DNA from: Isoetes taiwanensis
Lineage: Eukaryota; Streptophyta; Lycopodiopsida; Isoetales; Isoetaceae
DNA length: 64,000 nucleotides
Reading direction: 5' to 3'
Assembly (NCBI GenBank): GCA_021234155.1
Contig: JAJEKV010000027.1
Span: 18,060,644-18,124,643, forward strand
Of the stretch, positions 24,606 through 36,040 are shown one piece after another. The notes beneath the pieces are model-generated. The model was not told the DNA's origin. It searched no databases and saw nothing but the letters and a program-made list of their open reading frames with translations. The position numbers and the translations under genes were made by a program. The stretch's first letter is position 1. Each line of letters starts with the position of its first letter.

Positions 24606-24937
24606 TACTATTATCTCATTCGACCATAGTGCCTTGAGAACCCTCCCTGGATCAGAATCGTCTCAACTTTCGTTGTTGCTTGCCCCTTCACATGCCACAG
24701 AATCTTGCTGATGAGAAGTAATCTACTCATGCCAAGGGGCCAAACAGCCACAGACCAGTTGAGACGAATCTGATCCTGAGGAGGGTTCACAAGATCACAA
24801 CATGTGATATTCATGTTCAACATTTTACCTAATTGCCTTGAGAACGAATCTCATCATGATCATCACCATCACCTCAGTCGACCTAAGTACCTTGAGAACC
24901 CTCGCCCCGTCAGAACCATCTCGACTTTCGTTGCTGC
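24606..24937. repeat. Hairpin cassette, copy 2
   Basis: Left arm CTTGAGAACCCTCCCTGGAT begins at 24,630; the inverse arm with GAGGAGGGTTCACAAG ends near 24,793. The arms are about 37 bases each with few mismatches and a spacer near 85 bases. A weaker third copy of the arm motif (CTTGAGAACCCTCGCCCC) lies at 24,892. The minus-strand open frame 24,611-24,823 is a shadow. Confidence 0.65.
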
Positions 24938-25430
24938 CAGTGTGGGAAATTCAACTTATTTATTGTATTTCTTATGACACGCTTTTTAAAATTGAATGTG
25001 TCAATTGACACACTTCCAAATTTTTTTGTGTCTCATTTGACGCGTTGCGAACACCGTTGACACACTTTTTTTTATGTTATCAAATGAAGAAAATAATTTG
25101 AAGAAAATAATTTGAATTAAGAGAAATTTTATTATATGGCATAATTTTTTGAACATAAATACCTTGAATTCAAATTTGGTAGCATTATTAAGTATACACA
25201 TATATTAAGCCTTGTACAGACAACCATTGTGTATTTGGGGCTCTAATTTTTTTTGACACACTCAATATTCTTCAATGTGTCAAATGACACATTTAAAAAT
25301 TTTTAAAGTCTCTTTTGACGCATTTTATGAAACTATAAATTCTCTTTTGACACATTTTCTCTACGGAAGATGTCTCTTTGACATATTTTTTTGCTTTTGA
25401 CACCCTCCGGGGTGTCAAATTCCCACACTG
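24938..25430. mobile_element. hAT-type MITE with 8-bp target duplication
   Basis: A 493-bp insertion relative to the copies at 49,035 and 51,870. It starts CAGTGTGGGAAATT and ends with the inverse AATTCCCACACTG. GTTGCTGC stands directly on both sides (24,930-24,937 and 25,431-25,438) but once in uninterrupted copies. Eight-base duplications and CAGTG-type ends are hAT features. Inside, TTTGACACA-like strings recur in both orientations, typical of subterminal transposase-binding repeats. No transposase frame. Confidence 0.9.
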
Positions 25431-26030
25431 GTTGCTGCTCAATGTTGTTAAAAAACCCGTTTTTTATTTTTCAAGTACCTCTATAAAAATCCTCACGTTT
25501 TTTAAAGGATTTTTATGATTTGGTATGGCCAAAAATAAAAAATAAAAAAATTGCACATTCTTTGTAACCGCTTTTATTGGACATATTTGCTCTTTGTTAA
25601 AATGCACATTTTACGCTACAAGTTATAAGATATAACATGCCAACAAGTAAATCACAAGCTTATGTTACTATTAGAAACTATTAAGTTCAAGTACAAAGAT
25701 ATCATAGATGTTTTCTTGGGTACAACTCTTAAGAATGTTGAGGAAAAACATTATTATAGAGGTTAAGAAGTATAAGAATTTTATATACACCGATAAATAA
25801 GTTCAAGAATATCATATATTTGGATTAAAAAAAATCACAGTCTAAGGATTTTTAAGGATTTTTAAAGATTTTTAAGGATTTCTAAGGATTTTAAAGATTT
25901 TTAACGTATTTTATATGAAATACATTTTTAAAGATTTTTTTCAGAAATTTTAAAATCTTCAAAAATCTTAAAACGCGTTTTTTTAAGCGTCGGATTTTTT
26001 GGCGTACTTAACAACATTGTTCTTTGCTTG
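25431..26030. repeat. AT-rich repeat segment between cassette and endonuclease piece
   Basis: The first 170 bases (GTTAAAAAACCCG to about 25,600) match 49,040-49,215. The rest is AT-rich, with seven or so tandem-like TTTTAAGGATTT phrases at 25,850-25,990 and an inverted AAATCCTTAAA flavour. No gene. Confidence 0.5.
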
Positions 26031-26039
26031 CCCCTTCTC

Positions 26040-26840
26040 GCATGCGGTGGAAGTTCTCATATGCAAGTTTCTATAATGTCAGAGGTAAGAGCATACTCTA
26101 ATTTCAAGCCAAAGTGGTGTCTGAGCTTTGTCCATCCATATAGCGATTTGTTGGGGCCAAATCATGGAATACCCTAACTCCCGCTATTGATGGAGAACCT
26201 CGAGCGGCACTGTGTCTTGAAGTTAGAGGACATCTCCCCTTCGGCGTCGTGGTAATGCCTAAACATATAGTTTGAACATTGCTTTAAAGCATTGCATACC
26301 AGCTCAAGGACTTTACATAATTGAGCGGAAAACTTGTGCCGTCGGTTGACATCCATAAAGCTCATGAACATTCTCATAGGTAAGATGAGTAGCTTGCATT
26401 GCAACACTTCGAGCATTAAAATCACCAAGAAGAATGACATCTCTCAAGTATTTGGATTGCGCAATCATCAGATCGTTCATCGTGATCCACATCATATTTG
26501 TCAAAAAAGGAGATGATGTAGGTAGAAAGTAACATGCAGCAATAAAACTGGCTCTACCATTTGAGCAATGGAGCTTGACCCGATTATATTTATCAGCTTT
26601 GTGATGTGCAACACATCGAGTTATGCATAAGAGGTATGGGACACCCTTTCGGCATGAGAGATCTCACCCAAGCAACCTAAAAAGCAGGGGTTGGGGGATG
26701 TATCATTAGTTGTGCATTCTTGCATATTGAGAGCTATGGTAGCAGGTATGTCCATTCTAGAAGTCAATATGCAGAATGCAAGATGAATCGCATTGATTGT
26801 ACATTTGTACAATCATCATTAGTGTTGACGAGTGAGTAAA
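26040..26840 (-). pseudogene. LINE endonuclease (EEP) fragment, copy 2
   Basis: Minus-strand frame 26,313-26,504 reads QSKYLRDVILLGDFNARS and THLTYENVHELYGCQP; GDFN is the metal-binding strand of the EEP nuclease. Upstream in the sense direction come FIAACYFLPTSSPF-like and SRMDIPATIALNMQ pieces in shifted frames. Length fits the C-terminal half of an EEP domain; the RT expected downstream on this strand is absent. Confidence 0.65.
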
Positions 26841-26911
26841 ACACATGAATTATGAAGTTACCTAATCTTCAGAATTACCCCCTATGTAGAGCCTTAGGAA
26901 GATATAATATA

Positions 26912-27233
26912 GGGTAAAAGCATGTTAGGGTGTACCACTTTTGGAACCTGCAAAAGTACATACACTAGGTACTTCAGAATTGGGTACTTTCTCATTTTTC
27001 TTTTCATTAAAACTAATACAAAATTCCAAAATAAAAGTCAAGGACGTGTTAATATTCAAAGTTAAGATAAAGATAATCCTATCGGAGACCAATACATGTA
27101 TAAAAAGTTCTAAGACATACCTTATATTGAGATATTACATAGGTACCCAGTACCCAGTCCTGGCTACCTTTTTAGGTACTTTTTTGGTCACTAAATAATA
27201 CTTTTTAAGGGACACCCTAACATGCTTTTACCC
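26912..27233. mobile_element. 322-bp TIR element (MITE-like)
   Basis: An insertion relative to 40,316 and 52,741. It starts GGGTAAAAGCATGTTAGGGT and ends with the exact inverse (at least 22 matching bases). The filled site reads GATATAATATA before and TATAGTTACC after; the empty site reads GATATAATATAGTTACC, so the duplication is TATA if the element starts with GGG. The superfamily is not clear. No coding capacity. Confidence 0.85.
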
Positions 27234-27491
27234 TATAGTTACCTAATATTCTACTTATGCATGATCATGGAGGTACATTAAGACCTTGTATAACAAATGA
27301 AAGTTTGTGTGAGGTTTATTGTGGTAATGCCATGTGGCATCGATTCCCTGAACAATCGATTCCCTGAACATCGATTCCCTATGTGTCTATTGCTTATCTG
27401 CTTGAATCTACATAGGAAGCTCAACAATCTAGCTCATAAAACGTTTACATGACTTGTAACAAGATGTTAAATTTTATAAAATCAATATCCA

Positions 27492-29370
27492 TCAGTTACA
27501 AAAGTGAAAACGGGATTCCACAAGTAGTTCTAATAACAGAGTTTCTGTGATGCCAAGTTGCTTAGCCTCAGAGATGCTATACTCGCGCTCTAATGTCTCT
27601 AGTCCAGCCGATGTTCCTGCATCATCAAGCCTGCGTTTTCTGTTTTTCATCACTTGCTTCGCAATATCGGCCATTGTTTCGAGAATCGAACATCTCTCTT
27701 CGGCTGCTTTGCCTTTACTTTTTCGGGCTCGGCAACTTGAATTCCCCGCAGCTTTAACGTTTACGTAGGCTCTTTGCTTTGTCACAAGTCCCCACGGAAG
27801 CTCATAATGGGTGTAGTACCTACCTATAAAAGGAAGCAAACTATCATGGCGTTCCCTATCCTGTCCCTTCATATTTTTCCACAATAAGCCTGCTTTTCCA
27901 ATCTTTGCTTTCTGGAGTGACGATGATGTAGGAAGTTAACTCCTCAAAGCTCGTCATCTCCCACATGAAATTTCTTGTCTCTAATAGTTTCTGCTCCAAA
28001 ATCGTGCGTCTCGGATATTGTAGCCTGGCCCATAATAATTGGTTTGAATAGCAGAAAAGTCCACTAAAGGGTTGTGCATCATTGGGAGCCAAAGGTACCG
28101 TGGTTATATCCTCTCTATCTTCTCTTGCCTTCTCAATATCGGCCCGGATTTTTGTAATGCCTAATCTTCCTCTTCCCCACCTCAAGTATCAACCGAGAAG
28201 GATAAGCATTTTGCCGCCCGCTTTCGGGAGTATCACCAATTGATATTGCTACCCGGTCTAGTCTGCCTCTCGGGCCGAGAAACGAGCCATACAATATTCG
28301 TGATCCTATCCACGCAAAGAGGCGTTGATCTTGTGACATTCTCAGAAGCTTTCACAAATGCCACCACCGCCGTCCCTCTTGACATCCCAATGGCGGTCAA
28401 AATATGCATTGGCAAGGTAGTCGGTAGCAAACTCTACAAGGTGTAGTCCTCATACCTCTCGGTTCCCGGATCCATTTCAAAGAGCCTGCGGGGAAGAAAT
28501 GGCGACTCCACCTTGAACTTCTCCACGAGAGAAACAAATGAAGCATGTTGCGAAAGCCACCTTGTCAATGACAAGCTGCAGCCTTGATATGCCTTTTCCT
28601 AGCGATTCTTTCTCGAAGATCACTCTCCGAACATAGCCCCATTCTTGAACAATTTTCTCCACATCGTGTATGGTGAGATTCAATTCTATCCGCATTAGCT
28701 CATAAAATTGCGTCTTTGTCTTTCCTCCATGGGGGCGAGAATCTTCGCGTGACCGGTGGCACTCCCCAATTTTGTCAATTAACCATTATTATTCTCATCG
28801 GGACTGGCAAAGAGCATAACGTTGCCCAAATGGTGCCCCATGAACTTCCGATCAACCGGATGCAAAATTTCACCTACCGCTATCGGGGGATCTTTCATTT
28901 GTAGCTACGGACCCATTGCAATAAAAGCACACCCATGACATAGTTAGGTCCCCAACAACGAAGCTGCACTACCAAATCGTAGTCCAAGTCCCAGTCTGCC
29001 TCTAACCCGAGATTTCCTGTGGATCGCCCCTACCATCATAACCATTACCACATAAAAGCCGACTTCCCAATGCCGGCGGCCCGCTAACATGGACGATACT
29101 TAGGTCTAGGTTCTTGATATGCCTTCAAGGCCACTTTAAGAAAGTCGGAGAAGCACCTTCTCACGTATAGCCCCTTCCTACAAGGAACAAACATGTTGTA
29201 CTTCTTGTGGAGTTGTTGCCATTCCTTTACAACAATGTATCCGGTGATCTCGTTTGGCTTGCGGCGACGCCGCATGCCAACCAAACTCTGGAGCAAATCT
29301 AATTCCTCGGGACCTGCAATCAAGTAGCCTTAGGACTTCACAAAAAAAAAAGAATAGACAAGGGAGTACG
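27492..29370 (-). pseudogene. P-loop NTPase (Crinkler/RHS-like?), copy 2
   Basis: In sense order: PEELDLLQSLVGM near 29,310; ITGYIVVKEWQQLHKKYN; PCRKGLYVRRCFSDFLKVAL; a nucleotide-binding loop near 29,070-29,090 with one base missing in the GPPGIGKS codons; KDEFYELMRIELNLTIHDVE; PERQTRPG; LEVGKRKIRHYKNPG; NDAQPFSGLFCYSNQLLWA; SYIIVTPESKDWKSRLIVEK; a basic nuclear-signal-like KNRKRRLDD; and EREYSISEAKQLGITE at the end. About 600 residues would be expected. Shifts are frequent and many fall at CAG/CTG or CG strings, so the gene may be less broken than it looks. Function unknown; the family assignment is inference. Confidence 0.5.
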
Positions 29371-30150
29371 GACAAGGAAAAAAAAAGACCCAAACTATGA
29401 GACCATAAAACAGTTTAAGAACCTCGGAGGAAAAACCTCCTTTTTTGTGAGAATTTTAAACAGAAAAAAACTCGATCTAACAGAACATATAGATTTATCT
29501 CTGTTTTAAGTTGAGTTTGACGGAAGTAGCTTATTTGTTCCAAGCTGCAAGAAAGGACTACAAGCAAGGGCCCTATCATTTACCTATGAACAAGATTCAG
29601 AACCATAATAAGAATAGATATGGGTGGTTAACCAGATCAGAGTTTTGCAGGCATAGTATTCACTGGCTGCCAGACTCGACATATTCCAGACTATAAGGAT
29701 CATACCAACTAATTTGGCAGGTTCATTCCTTATAAGTAAGAAGAATGGAATATACAAAATGGGAGGAGGTGAGAAAAACATGTTCTATCTTCTTATATTC
29801 CCACAGGACAAAATACATGCACAAAGGAACAAAAAACAGAAACACAAATGGTATTTCCAAGGAATCAAAAAACGTTCTTACCGTATCCCGGGGCTCCAAC
29901 AACTGGGCCTACAACATTCGAAACAGATTTAAGTTAGAATGAGAAACAAAAAAATCAACAGCAAAAAACAGGAAAACCTGCTATGTATAAAGATGCCATA
30001 GCTATGGCCAATGCCCTTGGGAAAAGGAGTTAGAAAAAGGAGTTGATTGATATTAGGAGCCCAACAATCCATACTACGAGCATTTCTCACTTGTTTTATG
30101 GCCAAATGCAACTAATTTCGACAAAAGAACATGATTTCAATCCAAGAAAT
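29371..30150. repeat. NTPase 5' flank, copy 2
   Basis: Close to 42,900-43,745. A TTTTTCTTTTTTTTTTGTGAAG tract read on the minus strand looks like the end of an intron before the first recognised NTPase codons. The homology with copy 3 stops at about 30,150 after CACAGAACAATGC, where the block unique to this unit begins. Confidence 0.5.
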
Positions 30151-30718
30151 GCACAGAACAATGCGAACAAGGGAGGGAGAAAGAAACAAGGGGCTTTCAG
30201 AAAACTGACTAATTGGGAACACGAAGGGGCTTTCAGGTCTAATTTTCAACACAAACTTAAAATTAATAGTAGATGGCTGAACTCGTCATGAGGGCTATTA
30301 AAAATGGCATAAGAGATAAAGAAACAGTAAGCTGAGCAATGGCAATGAAGGAACATCAATTCACATGTTATTAGGTATTTTATTTTGATCCTGTCATAAA
30401 AAATGAAGAGTGAAGACAGAAGCTAATGCTGATAAATGAACCATCTTACATAGAAGACACATCTAGGAAACAAAAAATAAGTATCAAACAAGCACTCAAG
30501 AAAGGGGAATGGGAGAAACTTTTTGGTACATTAATTGGTACATGCAGCAAAATTGAGGATCTGCGAACTAAAATCATAAAAAGAGAAGAGAAGTTGGGCC
30601 TGGAGGGACTTTTGCACATGGAACACCATTTCCCATGGACTGCGAGACTCTAGGTTGTTGTTATGTGGAATCAAGAGAACAGAGGTCAAAGGAACACATC
30701 TGGGATCGATGGACTCAC

Positions 30719-30917
30719 CAGTTTCGTACTTGTAGCAGCCCGCCTGCATCGTCTCTTCCAAGACAGAATACCCAGCATTGTCAACAATGTCCCCAGCGCC
30801 AAACAACTCCTTAAGCCGCTCTTTGACCTTTGCAGTTTTCGCTGGAGGCCTGAATTTCTTCTTTGGGCCGTCTGACACCTCCACAATCACCTGCCCTTCG
30901 TCGCCGGAGCTCGACAT
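30719..30917 (-). CDS. First coding exon of an unrecognised plant gene
   Basis: ATG at 30,917 opens a 66-codon frame starting MSSSGDEGQVIVEVSDGPKK and containing KVKERLKELFGAGDIVDNAG. It ends at a perfect donor, AAACTG/GTGAGTCC at 30,719/30,718. The amino-acid mix looks natural: an acidic start, a basic patch and an amphipathic helix. I do not know the family. The downstream exons should lie below 30,718 but I could not find them. A clipped copy of its start region occurs at 20,551. It may be a real gene end or a captured fragment. Confidence 0.5.
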
Positions 30918-31200
30918 GGCCTTGGCCGGAGCTCACCTTTTCTGGGTCAAAAGAATAGATGGGAGGGAGGTGAGAAATAGACGTTTAAGAGAGCCAGAGA
31001 GTGTAAATATCTGTAAGCGAATGTAATTTGGGACCCCTTTCCGGTGTGGACGGTGGGGTCCCGCGACCGGCGGGTCACCGGCCCACCGGAAAAGGGGACC
31101 AAGTGAAATATATAGAAACATGGGAGATTTTTTTTTCCCCTTTCTCTTCTGGCTTCGTCGAGGCGCCAAGGGCGGCCACCTCGTCCTCCGGCGAGCTTAT
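30918..31200 (-). promoter_or_regulatory. Probable leader and CpG-rich promoter region of the 30,917 gene
   Basis: Upstream of the ATG lies a stretch unusually rich in CG for this part of the window (GGTGTGGACGGTGGGGTCCC, GACCGGCGGGTCACCGG near 31,037-31,090). A TATATTTC-type string on the minus strand lies near 31,107-31,113. The spacing would allow a leader of about 190 bases. This is position-based inference only. Confidence 0.35.
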
Positions 31201-31799
31201 CTTGTTAAATGACTACGCTGGCTCCTTAGAAGCATTTCAACGGCATTTTTCTGTTCTTTCTTGTAGTTGTGGAGGCTTTTCTTGCATTTAAATCTCTGAT
31301 GCTTTTTCTCTTGTATATATAGCATAATAACAAGGGGTCTTTTTTATGTTTTTGTACGCTTTTTACTAAGGTTTTTCTATGATTTGGTGGTCGTATTCAT
31401 CTATGTGTACTAAACAGTATTTATAGAGTGCACCGTTTCTTGGCCACTGATCTTTTTATGAGAAGCAAAATCCTACGATCGTGATTAAATTTCTCTATAT
31501 TTGCTAAGGGTGGACCATATTGTTTTTTGTATTAATTTTTTTTAAAGGGCTAAAAAAGACATGCAACCATCGAGTTTAGGGTCTCTAAAAATTGTTTCCG
31601 ATGTGTGTTTTCCGCTTTGCTGGTGGTTCATGCCAGACATGGGCAAGGCTTATGTGGTGTGGTTTTTCCAATGAATACATCTATGAATTGCTGAATTCCA
31701 TGGTGAACAGAAATGTCGCCATGAAGAAGAACGTGGAATGGAACTAGGGTAATCGGCTTTTTTAAACAGTAGCGATGGGGCTGATTTTCGGATCTAGCA

Positions 31800-32520
31800 A
31801 CAGGCGGGCTAGAGTCATGCTTGCAACAGCTCCTATACCATGTTCTTCCTCAGGTAGTAACAACACGCTTGTTCAGTTTATGCTTTATATGTCCAACGCA
31901 CAGTTTGGAATTGGATTAGGGCTATGGCTAGATAATGATATGCTATGAGAAAAAGCTCCTCCTTGCAGATGCTACGCTCTGATAAGACCTGTCCCAATGC
32001 TAGGTCTTCAATGCTATTTCCTATATTGGCACTTGCAATTGTTGGCAGAGAATTCCTGCATCTCATTCTTCCTTCAGGTAACAAGAGGCTTGTGCATCTA
32101 TTGATTTGGCACTTACCAGTTTATGGTTTATAGGCCCAAGCTGGATTCTTTGTATTGAAATTGGATCAGAGCTATGATAAGGTGATGATATCCCAAAGCT
32201 CCGTTTCGCAGATGCTCTGGTCTGCCAAGACTGCTTCAAGTGCTAGATCTTGAAGGCTATATTGTATCATTGGCATTAGTAACTGCTTGTATGGAGCTCT
32301 CACACCTCATCTTGACTTTAGGTAATAACGCACTTGTTCATGTGTCTTCACACCTATAGTTCCACATCTATACTTTATAGACCCAAGCTGGTTTCTTTGT
32401 ATTTGAATTGGATCAAAGCTATAGCTCCTTCTTGCAGATGCTTTGCATTAAGACTTGTTTCTACACTTGATCTTAAGGCTCCTATGTTTTATTGACATCT
32501 GCAACCGCTTGCAGGAAACT
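31800..32520 (+). repeat. Three diverged tandem repeats of about 235 bp
   Basis: The markers GCAGATGCT (31,967, 32,210, 32,436) and CGCTTGTTCA-like (31,866, 32,087, 32,331) recur at 220-245 base spacing. Each unit holds an exon-like stretch between CTTGCAG and a CAGGTAA-type donor. This resembles duplication of a small exon with its introns, much diverged. Confidence 0.5.
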
Positions 32521-32859
32521 CCTCCGCTAAACAATGGACCATGAAATAATTTGCCACATTTGAACACAACTACTATTGGCAGTGATGGTGGCAAGCTGTA
32601 GACAACTACTCTTGGCAGTGATGGTGGCTACTAAAAGGCTATAGTTGCATTGTGCATGGGCCAATCTTGCCATGGTCTTATAGATTAGTGGAAAATATAT
32701 AAGGAAGTTCACTTTAGTCCTCTTGGACTATGCTGAGAGCTTTAAAAGTGCTCGGATCTTGGGCAGATTTGAGAGCGGTTGGAAAAATTAATAAGTTAAT
32801 TGATTAGGATTTTCAGATAGTAGGTACATGGAGCTAATTGATTGGATGCTGCCATTGAG

Positions 32860-32927
32860 TGCTATAATATCTTCTCATTCTCCTACTGGGACATGCTATA
32901 ATATCTTCTCATTCTCCTACTGGGACA
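32860..32927 (+). repeat. Perfect 34-bp tandem duplication
   Basis: The unit starting TGCTATAATATCTTCTCATT occurs twice head to tail with no mismatch, then TGCTGCTC follows. Recent slippage or duplication; no function seen. Confidence 0.9.
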
Positions 32928-33653
32928 TGCTGCTCTTCATTGGACACTTGTGGATCCCACTCTTTAAATCAGGTGAACCTTAACTAGCATCTAGGCAAGC
33001 TCTTCCCTCCAACTTAGTGAACCTTAACTATAATTGTTTTCCTATGTTCAGTGCAATCGTTTTTGTATGTTTAAATTTTGCCGTGTCAATTCATTTTTTC
33101 TTTCCTTGTATTTACTTGATCTACTTACAGATGCCATTTTGGAGCATACATTATGAGCATCAAGGCTTCAGAACATGTATTTCTGTTACACGATGCTTTT
33201 GTATCTTAAAATGCTATCTTTGGATATAAAGTTGATAAAGGAGCCCTTGTCTTTGAATATCAAGTTGCAATGGATATCAAGTTGCAATGACCATCGAACT
33301 TATCTTCATATGCTTACTTCATCAGACCTTCTTCGGTCATATTATGATTGCGAATTATCTCACACGGTGATACTGGATTGTATTTATTTACCAATTTCTC
33401 AAACATAAACTTGGGTATACTAGTTTTTCTTCACAGTGGCCTAAAGGTGTATCTATAACGTAACTATAAGGGAATGAAGTGAAAGTGATTTACAAATTTG
33501 TCTCTTTATTTCTTTACAATCCTTTGTCCATATATAGATATTAGGCTAATGGCTAAGGCATCTTACTTTGCCCTCAAATTTTACGTATGTTTGCATTTAT
33601 TAGGGCCCGAAGGGCCCAAAATTTTTTTCTTACTACCATTAACATTAATTAGT

Positions 33654-33700
33654 ACTAGTAATGGTGCCCAGCGTTGCTGGGCATAAGTTAAGAATGTATA
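33654..33700 (-). mobile_element. Helitron 3' terminus (minus strand)
   Basis: Read on the minus strand: TTAACTTATGCCCAGCAACG, then CTGGGCACCATTACTAG, then host T. The 8-bp stem, 3-base loop and CTAG end are the same as in Helitron A at 55,970-56,004, differing by one or two bases. The element body should extend to higher coordinates, covering the minus-strand gene fragments of 34,779-38,733. I could not fix its 5' TC end. Confidence 0.65.
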
Positions 33701-34573
33701 AATGATGTTCAAGAGAATGATGAGATGCCCTAATGGATTGGTATTAGCTCAATATTCCGTTCCTTAATCAGTTAGCATCTTTAACGCTTACGTGGAGCAT
33801 CATTTTGGAATAATTCTTAAAAACATAGCGTGTTTTAAGGCTCTTTGCTTTAGTCTTTAATCTCTCAAAAAATAATAACGATAATCTTCCTCCATATTGA
33901 AGTAAAGTACCCTCTTTACACTTAGAAGATCACGCTAGAGAGATACATTGTTGTTGTTTTCATTATTGTGCAGAGCATGTCCCCTTTTGCTTTCCACGGT
34001 CATGTTGTTGTCTACCCTAGCAACTGTTTGCAATTGTCTGACCTAGCAATTGCATGTAAAAAGCATGTCCTCTAATGCGGCAATTATACATGGCATGCAG
34101 CAAATTCTGAGCTTCCTAAATGTAAACAACATGCCATACATAAAATATTGCTCTATATTTTTTGTTTCAATATCTCAGCATTAAACCCATGAATCATTGA
34201 ACTCACCGTATAAACAAAAAAAAAGAGGGGGGTGGGGGGGTGGGTAAACAATAGAAAAAGTGCCCAATGTCTCTAGGCTTTTTGTTCATGAAACAATGGG
34301 CTTTCTCTTTCCATTCAAGACTTGCTTCACGATGGCCCCGTCTATTTTATAAAGGATATTGGAAACAATTGTTTATTTCCAAACCCTTAATCGAGATTAA
34401 TGTTTATTTCTTGTCATTATGAGGGTGTTTAATGTTTATGCAAACTTAATGTCTATTTCTTGTTTATTTAACCCAAATGATGCTCTAATGTTATCTTAAC
34501 GCGAAGAAGAGTGCTTTATTACTCAAAAGCTGAAGTCAGTACATAAGTAATTGCTTCAATTAAAAATCTATAG

Positions 34574-34681
34574 CCCATGCACATGTTAACACTCTAAGCA
34601 TTTTTACATGTAGTCCAATATTTGAGGCCCGTGCACATGTTAACACTCTAAGCATTTTTACATGTAGTCCAATATTTGGGG
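34574..34681 (+). repeat. 54-bp tandem duplication
   Basis: GCACATGTTAACACTCTAAG and the following bases through AGTCCAATATTTG occur twice at a spacing of 54, with a few mismatches at the unit joint. Confidence 0.85.
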
Positions 34682-34778
34682 CGCATTTCAGTTGAATTCC
34701 ACACTGACTATAGAATGTAAGTGAAACTCAATCAAACCATATGCACTTACATAAATTAAAACATTTTCAAGGCCTTAC

Positions 34779-35001
34779 CCGCCAACTTTAATTCAGACTC
34801 CAAGGATAATTGTGTATCAGCACCATCTTCTACTATGGAGGCCAGAGATTCTGCCCATTCAACAAAAGCTGGTACTGCCAAATCTTCAATCGTACTGTGT
34901 GATCTGGTAAGAACGTTCTCTACAGTGCCTGGAAGACCAACATAACATGTTGCAATGACCAATATCAATGGCTTTGCAAGAGGCACTGTTTGGCTTGATA
35001 A
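34779..35001 (-). CDS. Exon of an unrecognised minus-strand gene
   Basis: Bounded by CTTTCAG at the 5' side and GGCGG/GTAAGG at the 3' side, 223 bases, open throughout. It includes LVIATCYVGLPGTVENVLTR and AFVEWAESLASIVEDGADTQ. The composition suggests a helical, possibly repeat-type protein, but I cannot name it. It lies downstream, in sense, of the exons inside the triplicated unit, so it may be the same gene; phase and order are compatible but not proven. Confidence 0.45.
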
Positions 35002-35040
35002 CTGAAAGGAGCATAAACCTTTCAAACGGAGCATAGACCT

Positions 35041-35174
35041 TTTGTTTCTGCAATGAAAGTTATAGAGTAGTTCTGCAATAGATAATGAAAAAAGCAGACA
35101 GTAGCCTTTTGTCTCTGCAGTGGAAGTTGTAGAGTAGTTTTGGAATGGACAATGAAAAAAGCAGACAGTATTAT
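35041..35174 (+). repeat. 67-bp tandem duplication
   Basis: TTTGTTTCTGCAATGAAAGT to GCAGACAGTA occurs twice with about ten mismatches. It lies in the presumed intron between exon 34,779-35,001 and the triplicated unit. Confidence 0.75.
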
Positions 35175-35610
35175 TCCATGTGCAAAAGCTTCACTATAAA
35201 ATTGCTCATATGCCCTGTTCCTCTTACAGCATGATCTAGATGGTTCATCTCACAGCACCATTCTCGAATTCAAAGTGTAGTCTCAAAAATATTCAAAATC
35301 AAAGGATGTATTTCCTTGCATTTAAGCAAGAGGGGATAGGATCTACAGATGATAGCTTGCTGCTTGTGATTAGAACAATGATGCATCATTAGACATTTAG
35401 CACAAATGGTTTTTAAGCATGGTATAAGAACAATCTAAGCAATGATGCATCAACGTGGTCACACTTGAAATATTAGACATCTTCTACCACTGGCATGTGA
35501 AAGATATACAACAGTTCAGTTAGCCTATCAACATCTGTTTGTAGCTGTATAATTCCAACCATATTATGAGCTAAGCATAAAGAATATACAGACACACTCA
35601 ACCAACATAC

Positions 35611-35697
35611 CTCTTCTACCCGAGGAACCATGTACAAAATGAAAATTTTAAGCCATGCACCATCCTTTCTAGGTATAAAGTAGCTCTTAAGAATAGC
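35611..35697 (-). CDS. 29-codon exon in the triplicated unit (repeated at +1,151 and +2,302)
   Basis: Between ACACAG and GTATGT the frame reads AILKSYFIPRKDGAWLKIFI and ends VPRVEE. A preceding exon end (LQILSTVHWIENLETNSQ, donor GTAAGT after 35,792) is in the same phase, so the two splice in frame. The same pair occurs in units 2 and 3. The protein is unrecognised. If transcribed, the triplication would repeat these exons. Confidence 0.45.
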
Positions 35698-35851
35698 CTG
35701 TGTTTCAGAAAAAGCATCTTTCTGTCAACACCTTTAAGATCTACCTATCTAATACTGATTAAACGCTGCATACATACGCAAAAACACTTACTTGAGAGTT
35801 CGTCTCTAAGTTTTCTATCCAGTGTACTGTGCTCAGAATCTGCAGTGACTA

Positions 35852-36040
35852 CTACAAAAAGACCTTAGCCTCAGTCTTCATTTTAATGTTATTCTGCATT
35901 TTCTCCACCAAGAAAACAATAGAGAAGAAGAAAGACTTGAACGGCAAAGAAAACTCGGCTGTGGCTTGGATCCTTCCAGTATGTTCAAGAGGCAGCCATA
36001 GCTTATAATAAAGGAGGCTTGCCAGAGTTGGCATTCCCAC
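35852..36040 (-). CDS. Exon-like open frame in the triplicated unit (also 37,003 and 38,154)
   Basis: Open stretch with ASLLYYKLWLPLEHTGRIQA followed by TAEFSLPFKSFFFS. Two stop codons separate it from LQILSTVHWIENL, so either an intron lies between or it is a UTR. The same frame is kept in all three copies because they are nearly identical. No family recognised. Confidence 0.3.
   Translation of the reverse strand: MGMPTLASLLYYKLWLPLEHTGRIQATAEFSLPFKSFFFSIVFLVEKMQNNIKMKTEAKVFL

Larger units (their letters stand above)
31316..33653 (+). repeat. Left part of an element related to the 56,219-59,290 insertion
   Basis: TATATAGCATAATAACAAGG and about 140 following bases match the left end of the 3-kb insertion at 56,219. 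Near 33,604 a GGGCCCGAAGGGCCC hairpin with trailing A/T run and ACCATTAACATT matches 58,910-58,975 of that insertion. In between the contents differ: three diverged repeats of 220-245 bp (31,800-32,520) and a perfect 34-bp tandem pair. A Helitron end then interrupts it at 33,653. Confidence 0.45.
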
